Positions 18,038 through 26,431 of a stretch of DNA of 64,000 nucleotides are shown here, piece after piece. Source of the DNA: an uncultured Gemmatimonadales bacterium (GTDB lineage: Bacteria; Gemmatimonadota; Gemmatimonadetes; Gemmatimonadales; GWC2-71-9); assembly GCA_947259405.1 (NCBI GenBank), contig CAMYLY010000011.1:62001-126000 (forward strand). The letters are read 5' to 3'. The translations under genes were made by a program, and so were the position numbers. A model generated the notes under the pieces. The model saw nothing but the letters and a program-made list of their open reading frames with translations, was not told where the DNA came from and made no database searches. Every line of letters begins with the position of its first letter. Within the stretch, counting starts at the first letter, position 1.

Positions 18038-18931
18038 TCACTGAGAACCCGTCCGGGCCACCCCTGGCTTGGGCTCGATGCGTTCCAGGTACATCCACAA
18101 CGCTTCGATTTCATCCTCGGTCATCGTACTGAAGGCGTACCACGGCATGGCTGAATCGAGTACCGCCCCGTCAGGACGGCGCCCCTGGCGTACTGCTCGT
18201 GCAAAATCGTCGTACGACCAGCCGCCGAGGCCAGTGTCAGGGTCTCGTGTGAGGTTGGGCCCGTTGCCGTCACGCCCGGCGTAGTCTTTCCCATGGCACC
18301 CGCCACATATTCCAGCCAGGTATCCACCGTACTCGGCGGTCATCCCCACCTCGACCCGGTCGAGGTGAACGATATCGTGCTGTATGGCGCTACCGGGAAA
18401 CAGCTCCGCGGAAGACATGAGCGAGGCAAAACGACCCATCGGACCAAGCTCCCGCGCCACGACGTCGTTGTCGACGGGCGGCATCGACTTGAGATAGGCA
18501 AAGAGCGCGGCGATATCTTCATCCGTGATGTGCTGATAGTCCATTGATGGCATGACCATCAGCAGGCGCCCGTTCCAGCCGACGCCGTGGCGAATCGCCT
18601 TCTCGAAGGTGGTCAGCGCATATTGCGCCGTAAGTCCCCCGATGCCAGCGGTCAGATTGGGCGCAGCCAGTCGTGCGAAGCGCGGCTCGTCGATCAGCAC
18701 CTGTCCACCGAGATTAGCGGTGTGACAGTCCGTACAACCCCAAATTGTTGCGAGGTGCGCCCCACGTGTGACGGTCCCCGGACTTGTCGCGGCCGAGAGC
18801 TGTTCGTCAGGAATGTCCAACGTGCGGCTCAGGATGCGCCCGCCCAGCAAGAACGCGGTGCCGCCTCCGAGAACCACGATCAAGACGACCGCGATGATGA
18901 CCAAAATCACGACGCGAAAAGGCTTTGGCAT
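18038..18931 (-). CDS. membrane-anchored dihaem cytochrome c
   Basis: 297 residues with one N-terminal transmembrane anchor (VVILVIIAVVLIVVLGGGTAFLLG). Two class-I cytochrome c domains follow, with haem motifs CTDCH (66-70) and CGGCH (209-213) and likely distal Met in MVMPSMDY and SAMPWYAF. It would carry electrons on the periplasmic face. The layout resembles subunits associated with alcohol or gluconate dehydrogenases, but no dehydrogenase gene is adjacent. It is convergent with the previous gene and divergent from the DUF5916 gene. Confidence 0.9.
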   Translation of the reverse strand: MPKPFRVVILVIIAVVLIVVLGGGTAFLLGGRILSRTLDIPDEQLSAATSPGTVTRGAHLATIWGCTDCHTANLGGQVLIDEPRFARLAAPNLTAGIGGLTAQYALTTFEKAIRHGVGWNGRLLMVMPSMDYQHITDEDIAALFAYLKSMPPVDNDVVARELGPMGRFASLMSSAELFPGSAIQHDIVHLDRVEVGMTAEYGGYLAGICGGCHGKDYAGRDGNGPNLTRDPDTGLGGWSYDDFARAVRQGRRPDGAVLDSAMPWYAFSTMTEDEIEALWMYLERIEPKPGVARTGSQ

Positions 18932-19190
18932 ACGAGGTACACTCCGGCGGAGTCAGAGTTGGCCGGAAGCGACAGATGGGGCAACCGGCCGAGGCGTCAG
19001 CTGGCAAAGAGATTGCGCTCCGCAACGATGCCTGAGAATCTGAGAAGCTGCGAGACGATGGTGCCGCGATGCGCCCGAGCGCCGAAGGAGTTGCGTCACC
19101 GTCATCTCACCACCTCTGGCAGGTCAACCCCAGGAAGGGCGAGCCCGCTTCCCAACCCCGGTGCGACGGTTACCTTAAGTCCGCAAAGCT

Positions 19191-21392
19191 ATGTCACGAT
19201 TCACCTTAGTCGCGCTCACGGTGTCAGCGGTCTCGCTCCCGGCCTCGGCCCAGGAACGGGTCTCCCTGACCCGCCTCACCGGTGCGATCGAGCTCGACGG
19301 CCGGCTCGAGGAACCAGCCTGGGACAACGTGACGCCACTTCCACTCACGGTGTACACACCCGTCTTCCGCGGAGAGGCGACTGAGGAGACCGAGGTGCGG
19401 ATTGGCTACGACGACGGGTACCTCTATGTCGGTGCGAGCATGCTCGACAGCGATACCCGGGGGATCCGCGCGAACACCCTCTATCGCGATCAGTACAGCG
19501 GGGACGACCTGATCGGGATCGTTCTGGACACGTACAACGACTACGAAACGGCGTTGGCATTCCTTGTGAATCCCGCCGGCACACGTATCGATCGAGCGAT
19601 TCGCAACGACGCGGAAATGACCGCGGGATTCCCCATTAACAGCGATTGGAACGCTTTCTGGGATGTGGTAACCCGCCAAGATGACGACGGATGGTACGCG
19701 GAGATGCGCGTCCCTTTCAGTAGCCTCGGGTTTCAAGACGTTGACGGTCAGGTTGAAATGGGCCTCATCGTGTATCGGCTGATCGCGCGGAAATGGGAAC
19801 GCCACATCTATCCGGCAATCCCGCCCGACTGGGCACTGGGATTCATGAAGCCCTCGCAGGGACAGCGCGTCACACTGGACCAGGTCCAGGCTACGACGCC
19901 GCGATACGTGGTACCCTACGTCCTCGGCGGGATCAATCGTGCCGCGCGCCAGACCCCCAACCTCAGTTACACGTTCGACGAGGACGTGACCACGGAGGCC
20001 GGCCTGGATTTCAAGTACTCCCCGACATCCAACCTCGCGTTGGATCTCACCGTCAACACTGACTTCGCGCAGGTCGAAGCCGACGATCAGCAACTCAACC
20101 TGACGCGGTTCTCTCTGTTCTTTCCGGAGAAGCGCCAGTTCTTTCAAGAGCGCTCGAGTACCTTCGAGTTCAACACTGGTGGATTCAGTCGGCTGTTTCA
20201 CTCCAGACAAATCGGACTGGACCGGGGTGAAATCGTTCGTATCTATGGCGGTGCGCGAGTGGTGGGGCGCGTAGGCGGCCTCGATTACGGCCTGCTCAAC
20301 ATGCAGACGGCTGAGAGTACCACGCTCCCCGCAGAGAATTTCGGCGTGCTGCGCATCAATCAGCAAATCCTCAATCCCTACTCCTCGATCGGAGCCATTG
20401 GCACGTCGCGTCTCGGCACCGACGGCAACTACAACTTTGCCGCCGGGTTCGATGCTATCGTCCGACCCTTTGGCGATGAATACATCGCGTTCAAGTGGGC
20501 GCACACATGGGATAAGAACGATCCCACGGGACGGAGCCTGGTAGACGGCGCGCGCATCATTGGGCAGTGGGAGCGCCGGAATGAAACTGGATTGAGTTAC
20601 GTTTTCAACTACGCGCGTTCCGGCAACGCCTACAACCCTCGCCTCGGTTTTGTCAGGCGTCGTGATTTCACTCTGTACAGCAACGACCTCCAGTACCTGT
20701 GGTTCACCAGCCCATCGTCGTACCTGCGAACCGTCTCGATCCGTAACAACGCTGCCGTGTACACACGGAATGTGAACGGAACGATGGAGTCGGCCAACAT
20801 CACTCCGGCGTTGTCTCTGCGGGCGAAGGCCGACCACGAGCTGACGGTATCGGTCGCGAACATCTACGAGGGTGTTGTCGACACGTTCGAAATCTCGGGT
20901 GGGGCCACGGTTCCCCCAGGCACGTACTGGTTCCACGAGGGGATTGTGCACCTGGAGCCGTCACGTGGGGGGAAATTCCGTCCAACTGCCACGGTATCGG
21001 CCGGCAGTTTCTATGATGGATGGCGTGTTGGGACGACGCTCTCCCCAGCGTGGAACGTCTCCAAGCACCTCGAGTTGTCGACCGGCTATACGTTCAACGC
21101 GATTCGCTTCCCGGACCGAAACATCACGCTCGATCAACACCTGGTTCAGTTTCGCGCCGCGACCGCGCTCAACATCCATCTCTCATTCAATGCCTTCGTG
21201 CAGTACAACAGCACCAGCGATCGGTTGAGCGTGAATGCCCGGCTCCGATACCACTTCCGCGAGGGACAGGACCTCTGGCTCGTATACGATGAAGGCTTCA
21301 ACACCGACCGCGATGTGCTCTTGGGCCCTCAGTTGCCCTTGTCGGATTCGCGGGCGTTGTTACTGAAGTACACGCATACGTTTATATGGTGA
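19191..21392 (+). CDS. DUF5916 outer-membrane protein with CBM9-like N-terminal domain
   Basis: 733 residues with signal peptide (LVALTVSAVSLPASAQ). Residues ~30-215 form a carbohydrate-binding-family-9-like domain (GAIELDGRLEEPAWDN..., VRIGYDDGYLYVGA, EMRVPFSSLGF). The rest is the DUF5916 region, rich in alternating aromatic strands and probably a beta-barrel, with the family motif NLTRFSLFFPEKRQFFQE and a terminal aromatic residue (Trp) typical of outer-membrane insertion. Role unknown. The 259 bases upstream are shared with the divergent cytochrome gene; I see no clear promoter or Shine-Dalgarno there. Confidence 0.88.
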   Translation: MSRFTLVALTVSAVSLPASAQERVSLTRLTGAIELDGRLEEPAWDNVTPLPLTVYTPVFRGEATEETEVRIGYDDGYLYVGASMLDSDTRGIRANTLYRDQYSGDDLIGIVLDTYNDYETALAFLVNPAGTRIDRAIRNDAEMTAGFPINSDWNAFWDVVTRQDDDGWYAEMRVPFSSLGFQDVDGQVEMGLIVYRLIARKWERHIYPAIPPDWALGFMKPSQGQRVTLDQVQATTPRYVVPYVLGGINRAARQTPNLSYTFDEDVTTEAGLDFKYSPTSNLALDLTVNTDFAQVEADDQQLNLTRFSLFFPEKRQFFQERSSTFEFNTGGFSRLFHSRQIGLDRGEIVRIYGGARVVGRVGGLDYGLLNMQTAESTTLPAENFGVLRINQQILNPYSSIGAIGTSRLGTDGNYNFAAGFDAIVRPFGDEYIAFKWAHTWDKNDPTGRSLVDGARIIGQWERRNETGLSYVFNYARSGNAYNPRLGFVRRRDFTLYSNDLQYLWFTSPSSYLRTVSIRNNAAVYTRNVNGTMESANITPALSLRAKADHELTVSVANIYEGVVDTFEISGGATVPPGTYWFHEGIVHLEPSRGGKFRPTATVSAGSFYDGWRVGTTLSPAWNVSKHLELSTGYTFNAIRFPDRNITLDQHLVQFRAATALNIHLSFNAFVQYNSTSDRLSVNARLRYHFREGQDLWLVYDEGFNTDRDVLLGPQLPLSDSRALLLKYTHTFIW

Positions 21393-21441
21393 GCAGTCAG
21401 CGGCGAGCTGCTGGCGGCAGGCTGAATCGAAGATCCGGTGA

Positions 21442-22011
21442 ATGAGCATGATCAAACCAACGATGAGTTGTGTCGTGTTGGCGGTGATGGTGGGGGTTGT
21501 GACACCTTCGGAAGGACAGATCGATCTGGTTCCGAAGACCGTGCAGCCCACCGTATGGGAGCGGTTCACGCTGCGCGTGATCAATCAAGTGCCCATGCCC
21601 ACAGTCGCCGTCACGGTGACCGTTCCGGAAATCGTGACCATCTTGGGTGTCGCCATGCATCCGCCAGGGTGGGTGTTCGAGGTGACGCTCGCCACCGATT
21701 CGACACCGCAGACCATCCAATGGACCGGCGGGACCGTCATGGAAGGATCGTTCGAGGAGTTTGCATTCTTGGGTCGCGTGGCAGGCGATGCGCGACGCAA
21801 GGAACTCATCTTCCCGGTTTCGACCACCAAGGCGGACGGATCGGGCACGAACTGGGCGCGGCTGTCAGGCGAAGGCGCAGCACCAGTGGTCCAGATCGTG
21901 GGGACGACGGCGATCACGCCCTGGGGGGCAGTTGGCCTTGCCGGAGGTGCGATCGGAATCTCGATTCTGGCACTGGCCATCGCTATGGCCGGTCGCCGCC
22001 GACCAGCCTAG
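21442..22011 (+). CDS. DUF1775/YcnI-like copper-associated domain protein
   Basis: 189 residues: signal peptide, then a ~120-residue domain like YcnI (VPKTVQPTVWERFTLRVIN, TV.VTVPE, PPGWVFEVTL, IQWTGGTV..G.FEEF.F.G). It ends with one transmembrane helix and a basic tail (MAGRRRP). YcnI-type domains bind copper in Bacillus and often sit beside copper transport or oxidase genes. Here it is convergent (28-base gap) with a cytochrome oxidase operon, which fits a role in copper delivery, but that is inference. Confidence 0.75.
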   Translation: MSMIKPTMSCVVLAVMVGVVTPSEGQIDLVPKTVQPTVWERFTLRVINQVPMPTVAVTVTVPEIVTILGVAMHPPGWVFEVTLATDSTPQTIQWTGGTVMEGSFEEFAFLGRVAGDARRKELIFPVSTTKADGSGTNWARLSGEGAAPVVQIVGTTAITPWGAVGLAGGAIGISILALAIAMAGRRRPA

Positions 22012-22039
22012 CCCTTTTCTCCTGCATCCTGCACCCTAC

Positions 22040-22228
22040 TCACAACTTCAAGAACCGGCCTAGGTGATTGAGGTAGTACCCGAGCAGGCCAGCCGCCAAC
22101 CCAAAAACGCCACCGAGCACGAGCGTCCCTGCCCCGCCCCGCGCCTCGAATGCGAGCAACGACCAGACGGCGAACCCCAAACAGAAGAGGATCGCCGTCG
22201 CAATGAGGAAGCGGTGAAATGCAATCAC
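22040..22228 (-). CDS. small two-helix membrane protein
   Basis: 62 residues with two hydrophobic segments (FLIATAILFCLGFAVWSLLAF and LVLGGVFGLAAGLLGYYL). It lies 13 bases after subunit IV at the 3' end of the haem-copper oxidase operon. No family is recognised. It may be an accessory subunit or assembly factor of the oxidase, judged by position only. Confidence 0.6.
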   Translation of the reverse strand: MIAFHRFLIATAILFCLGFAVWSLLAFEARGGAGTLVLGGVFGLAAGLLGYYLNHLGRFLKL

Positions 22229-22241
22229 TCGGAGGGCGCCA

Positions 22242-22511
22242 CTACCACACGTATTCGGTCAGCACTGCGATCACGATGATGACGGTCAATGGCAGCGGCG
22301 CGACAGCGAAGATCCGCATGCGATTCTTCTCGAACCGGAGATGCATGAAGTACAACGCCACGAGGAGCGCCTTCCAAATCGCCAGTGCCAGGAGCACGAC
22401 GATGATCAAGGTCTTCGACCACGGAAAGCCGGCAATGAACAGCTCGATGAACGTGAGAAGCGCCAAGCCTGCCCACACCATCCAGTAGTTCGGGTGCTTG
22501 TCTACGGCCAT
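22242..22511 (-). CDS. ctaF: cytochrome c oxidase subunit IV (prokaryotic type)
   Basis: 89 residues with three transmembrane helices; YWMVWAGLALLTFIELFIAG, then LALAIWKALLVALYFMHLRFE, the typical signature of the prokaryotic COX4/CyoD-like subunit (K.....YFMHL). It stabilises the oxidase but is not catalytic. It follows subunit III with a 16-base gap. Confidence 0.88.
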   Translation of the reverse strand: MAVDKHPNYWMVWAGLALLTFIELFIAGFPWSKTLIIVVLLALAIWKALLVALYFMHLRFEKNRMRIFAVAPLPLTVIIVIAVLTEYVW

Positions 22512-22527
22512 GTATGCCTCCGCCTCC

Positions 22528-23193
22528 TCAAACCAGATAGACGATAGTGAACAGGATGATCCACACGAGATCGACGAAGTGCCAATACAGGCCGATGACC
22601 TCCACCCCGCGGTGGTCAGTGGCCGTGTACTTGCCTTGGAACGCCTTGATCGTCACGTACACCATACAGATGACGCCCATGGTCACGTGAAATCCGTGGA
22701 ATCCCGTCATCGTGTAGAAGCTCGAACCGTAGATGTTTACGTTGGCTGGCAACTCTCCTGCGGCCGCGAGTTCCGCGAAGTGACTCCCCGCTACGTAGCC
22801 GCTCGGCACGAATCCCTCGTGGATGAGCTGCACGTACTCGAACACCTGAACGCTCACGAACGTCGCACCGATGAGCACAGTGGCGACGAGATAGAGCTTG
22901 AGCCCCTTCTGATCACCGTCGTGCACAGCCGCAAAGGCCTTCACCATGGTGACACTGCTGCAGATCAGTAAGAACGTGTTGACCGCCGTGACGGGGATGT
23001 TGAGAATCCCCCCTGGCTCCGCAAACGCCTCCGGTGTCCCAAAGCGCAGGATGATGTACGACCCGATCAACGCGGTGAAGAACAACACCTCGGAGCCGAG
23101 GAAGACCCACATCCCCAGCTTCTCGTTGTAGACGCCCGCCCCTATCTCCCGATGGGCTGGGGGATCCATGTAGGCCGCGTTTGCGTGCGCCAT
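22528..23193 (-). CDS. ctaE: cytochrome c oxidase subunit III
   Basis: 221 residues with about five helices, the short bacterial form. Signature stretches: KLGMWVFLGSEVLFFTALIG, a helix ending SSVTMVKA, and FYTMTGFHGFHVTMGV near the C-terminus, including the conserved histidine/glutamate pattern (HGFHV, and WHFVDLVWI at the end). It lies two bases after subunit I. It supports proton uptake and stability of subunit I. Confidence 0.94.
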   Translation of the reverse strand: MAHANAAYMDPPAHREIGAGVYNEKLGMWVFLGSEVLFFTALIGSYIILRFGTPEAFAEPGGILNIPVTAVNTFLLICSSVTMVKAFAAVHDGDQKGLKLYLVATVLIGATFVSVQVFEYVQLIHEGFVPSGYVAGSHFAELAAAGELPANVNIYGSSFYTMTGFHGFHVTMGVICMVYVTIKAFQGKYTATDHRGVEVIGLYWHFVDLVWIILFTIVYLV

Positions 23194-23195
23194 GG

Positions 23196-24968
23196 TCAGC
23201 TCCCCCTTCCGGCCGCTTCAGGCTCGAGGTCGCCCGGCAGCTTTTGATGTTGCGGCAGGAAGTCCTCCTCGACCTCCGGCGAACTGAACTCATAGGGTCC
23301 GCGATACACCGTCGGCACATCCGGCCAGTTCCCGTGTGGTGGTGGTGACGGCGTGGACCACTCGAGCCCATTGTCGTTCCACGGGTTCTCTGAGGCTTTC
23401 TTTCCGTAGAACCAGCTCAGGATGAAGTTGGCGGCGAAGATGACCTGCGACACCATCAACAGGAACGCGCTGATCGTCACGAATCGATTCGTACCAGACA
23501 GGTGCTGGAGGAACTCGTACTGCGATGGATCGTAGATCCGACGCATGTGACCCTGCAGACCGAGATAGTGCATCGGCCAGAACGTCAGGTTGAAGAACAC
23601 AAACGTCAGCGCAAAGTGCACGCGGCCCCACGCTTCGCTCATCATGCGCCCGAACATCTTCGGGTACCAGAACGTGATCGCCGCGAACAGCGCGAAGAGG
23701 CTGCCGCCAAACAGCACGTAGTGAATGTGCGCCACGATGAAGTACGTGTCGTGGATGTAGATGTCGACTGGCGTCGACGCCATGTAGACGCCGCTCAGGC
23801 CACCAATCACGAACATGGCCACGAACGCGATCGCGTTCAGCATCGGCACGTGGAGGGTCAAGTTGCCCCGCCACATGGTACCCATCCAATTGAACACCTT
23901 GATGGCCGAGGGAACGGCAATGAACATCGTCGAAATCATGAAGGTCATGCCCAGGGTGGGGTTCATGCCGCTCTGGAACATGTGGTGACCCCACACGATC
24001 CACCCAAGGAAGGCGATCGCGATGATGGCATACACCATCGAGTGGTAACCGAAGATCGGTTTGCGTGACCCGTTGGCGATGACCTCGGAGACCATGCCCA
24101 TGGCCGGGAGAATGAGGATGTACACCTCGGGGTGGCCAAAATACCAGAACAGGTGCTGCCAGAGGATGGGCTGTCCGCCTGCCGTGGCATTGAAGAAGCT
24201 CGTTCCGATGGTCTGGTCGAAGAACAGCATGATGGCGGCGCCCGAGAGAATCGGAATCGCGAGTACCACGAGAATGGCGGTGATGAACAGCGACCAGATA
24301 GACAGCGGCAACCGGAACCAGGTCATGCCCGGCGCACGCAGGTTCACTACCGTCGTGATGTAGTTAGTCGCACCCAGAATGGACGAGAGACCCAAGACCG
24401 CAATACTGAGCAACCAGAGTTGCTGCCCAGTCGCCACGCCAGTCCATTGTGGGTCCGCGCTCAGTGGCGCGTATTGGGTCCACCCGGCCTGCGAGTGCCC
24501 GCCCTCGACCCAGAAGCCGGCCATCATGATCACGGTCCCGATCACGGCAACCCAGAAGGACCACATGTTGATGCGCGGGAACGCCATGTCCTCGGCGCCA
24601 ATCTTGAGCGGGATGAGGTAGTTCCCGAACACGCCCACCAGCAGTGGCATCACGGCAAAGAACACCATGAAGGTGCCGTGCATCGTGACGAGGGAGTTGT
24701 AGAATTCCGGGAGCATGACCCCGCCGGAAACCATCGTCTCCGGGAAGATCCCTCCCAGCGGCATCGAGCCCTCTGGGAATCCCAGCTGCCACCGAATCGC
24801 CATCGCCATCATGCCGCCCAGGAAGAGCCCCACCAGGCTCAGCAGCAGAAACTGGACACCGATGATCTTATGGTCGGTGGAGAAGATGTACTTCCGTATA
24901 AAGGAAAGCTCGTGTCCGTGCCCCGCATGGACCGCATCGATCGGTGGCGCTGATGTCGCCATCGTCAC
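23196..24968 (-). CDS. ctaD: cytochrome c oxidase subunit I (A-family haem-copper oxidase)
   Basis: 590 residues, about 12 helices. Key sites are visible: STDHKIIGVQFL near the N-terminus, the CuB/tyrosine helix FGHPEVYILILP with the D-channel glutamate in HPEVY (A1 type), IVWGHHMF (CuB histidines), and the haem-ligand helix FIVAHIHYVLFGG. It reduces O2 to water and pumps protons. A GTG start at 24968 overlaps the subunit II stop by four bases; an ATG at 24962 is the alternative. The C-terminal ~60 residues are a charged cytoplasmic tail. Confidence 0.97.
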   Translation of the reverse strand: MTMATSAPPIDAVHAGHGHELSFIRKYIFSTDHKIIGVQFLLLSLVGLFLGGMMAMAIRWQLGFPEGSMPLGGIFPETMVSGGVMLPEFYNSLVTMHGTFMVFFAVMPLLVGVFGNYLIPLKIGAEDMAFPRINMWSFWVAVIGTVIMMAGFWVEGGHSQAGWTQYAPLSADPQWTGVATGQQLWLLSIAVLGLSSILGATNYITTVVNLRAPGMTWFRLPLSIWSLFITAILVVLAIPILSGAAIMLFFDQTIGTSFFNATAGGQPILWQHLFWYFGHPEVYILILPAMGMVSEVIANGSRKPIFGYHSMVYAIIAIAFLGWIVWGHHMFQSGMNPTLGMTFMISTMFIAVPSAIKVFNWMGTMWRGNLTLHVPMLNAIAFVAMFVIGGLSGVYMASTPVDIYIHDTYFIVAHIHYVLFGGSLFALFAAITFWYPKMFGRMMSEAWGRVHFALTFVFFNLTFWPMHYLGLQGHMRRIYDPSQYEFLQHLSGTNRFVTISAFLLMVSQVIFAANFILSWFYGKKASENPWNDNGLEWSTPSPPPHGNWPDVPTVYRGPYEFSSPEVEEDFLPQHQKLPGDLEPEAAGRGS

Positions 24969-25642
24969 TCTCCCGCGGCCGCAGCCGCTGTTTGCTCAGC
25001 CATCCACCGAGCGAAGTCGTCAGCGGTGTGCACGGTCACGAACGCCCGCATCCGATAGTGACCCAACCCACACAACTCCGCGCAGGCGATTTCGAACTCG
25101 CCGGGCTCCGTCGCCTCGAACCACACGTCGATCGTCTTTCCCGGTAATGCATCTTGCTTCACACGGAGATTGGGGACGAAGAACGAGTGGATCACGTCCT
25201 CCGTCGCAAGCTTGATCAAGACCGGTTGGTCGACCGGCACATGCAACTGATTCCGGACGACGAAATCATCGGCCGTGCCTAGACGGCCATCCGCCCCCGT
25301 GTACGTGGCATTCCACTCGAACTGCTTGGCGGTGAGGCCAAACACCATGGCGTCAGCCGGGGCGGCGTTTCGCCCCTTCACTTGATTCCACACGCCCCCG
25401 CTCATCACACCGATCACCACCACCGTCACCGCCGGAATTGCCGTCCAAATCACCTCGGCCTTCATGCTGCCGTGGGTATAGTAGGCCTTGCGTCCGGGCC
25501 GGCGCCGATACCGAATGACGAACCACAGAAGACCGAACTCGACGATCACGAACGCGATTCCGGTGATCACGAGAATCACGTAATAGATGAAATCGATGTC
25601 GCCGGCGAACGTCGAGTTCCCCGGAGGCAGCAGCCAGTTCAT
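24965..25642 (-). CDS. ctaC: cytochrome c oxidase subunit II
   Basis: I start at the ATG at 25642 (225 residues), where the hydrophobic N-terminus begins; the upstream frame is a shadow. Two transmembrane helices are followed by a cupredoxin domain with a complete CuA site: VIHSFF (His) and CAELCGLGHYRM (two Cys, Glu, His, Met). No cytochrome c domain is fused, so the donor must be separate, perhaps one of the c-type cytochromes encoded just upstream. Confidence 0.95.
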   Translation of the reverse strand: MNWLLPPGNSTFAGDIDFIYYVILVITGIAFVIVEFGLLWFVIRYRRRPGRKAYYTHGSMKAEVIWTAIPAVTVVVIGVMSGGVWNQVKGRNAAPADAMVFGLTAKQFEWNATYTGADGRLGTADDFVVRNQLHVPVDQPVLIKLATEDVIHSFFVPNLRVKQDALPGKTIDVWFEATEPGEFEIACAELCGLGHYRMRAFVTVHTADDFARWMAEQTAAAAAGE

Positions 25643-25652
25643 GAATGACCCC

Positions 25653-26399
25653 TCAGGATCCGAAGGAGAATTCGGCCGACGCCGATCCGCCGTCCTCGAC
25701 CGTGACGTCCATCGTCTGCGTGCCGAGGGTCTCGTGCCACGCTTCGAGCGTGTAGGTCCCGGCCGGGAGCCCGCTGATCGTGAAGGCCCCGTCCGCGCCC
25801 GATACCGCAAAGTACGGGTGCTCGACCACGCCAACGTACGCCTGCATCCAGCCGTGGACGCTGCACTCGAGCGGCACCATGACCTCGGCGGTGTTAAACG
25901 ATCGCGTGGAACTCATCACGCGTGGCTGCGAGATGTTGAATCCGCGGTTCGCCGTCGGCACGGCTTTGATGTTGTGCAGCAGGGGATCACTGTTTTGGAT
26001 CTCGAGATCCTGTCCGACCATCACGCCCACCACACGTGGCGTGTACAGACACCCGTCTTGGTCAATCACCGAGGGGCTCGAGGGCATCGGATACGGGCCT
26101 GCCGGCAGCCCGCTCGTGATCCGCACGAAGACATTCGCGAGCTTCCCATCCGCCACGACGACCACCGGGTCAGTCGGACCGTCGGCATATTTCGCCGCGC
26201 ACTCGGCCTCCTCAGCCATGTCGATCGCGGGGTTGGCGGGGGCCATGCCGCTGAAGTTCACGACGCCCATGATCGACGCGGTACCGAGAGCCGCGACCGC
26301 GGCTTCACCCCCACCGCCGCCACTGGATTCGCCGCCACTTTCTCCACCACCACCGCACGCTACGCTGAGCAGGACCGGAACGGCCAGAATACGTCGCAT
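25653..26399 (-). CDS. cupredoxin-like lipoprotein with CarboxypepD_reg tail
   Basis: 248 residues; lipobox LSVAC (Cys15) followed by a Gly/Ser-rich linker. Residues ~45-190 look like the plastocyanin/'methylamine utilisation protein' cupredoxin, with copper-ligand candidates in DPLLHNIKA (His), LECSVHGWM (Cys, His, Met). The last ~60 residues are a transthyretin-like carboxypeptidase-regulatory domain (GADGAFTISGLPAGTYTLEAWHE). It lies 10 bases before the CuA subunit gene, so electron or copper delivery to the oxidase is plausible. A second protein of the same plan is at 62995-63660. Confidence 0.82.
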   Translation of the reverse strand: MRRILAVPVLLSVACGGGGESGGESSGGGGGEAAVAALGTASIMGVVNFSGMAPANPAIDMAEEAECAAKYADGPTDPVVVVADGKLANVFVRITSGLPAGPYPMPSSPSVIDQDGCLYTPRVVGVMVGQDLEIQNSDPLLHNIKAVPTANRGFNISQPRVMSSTRSFNTAEVMVPLECSVHGWMQAYVGVVEHPYFAVSGADGAFTISGLPAGTYTLEAWHETLGTQTMDVTVEDGGSASAEFSFGS

Positions 26400-26431
26400 T
26401 CTTCCTCCGAAAACGGTTTGACTTCAGAACC

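Noticed and set aside
19224-20951. Long minus-strand open frame (575 codons) opposite the DUF5916 gene
   Set aside because: Its translation is rich in Arg/Gly/Val/Asp with no domain, and the plus-strand gene is clear; it is a shadow of high-GC codon use.
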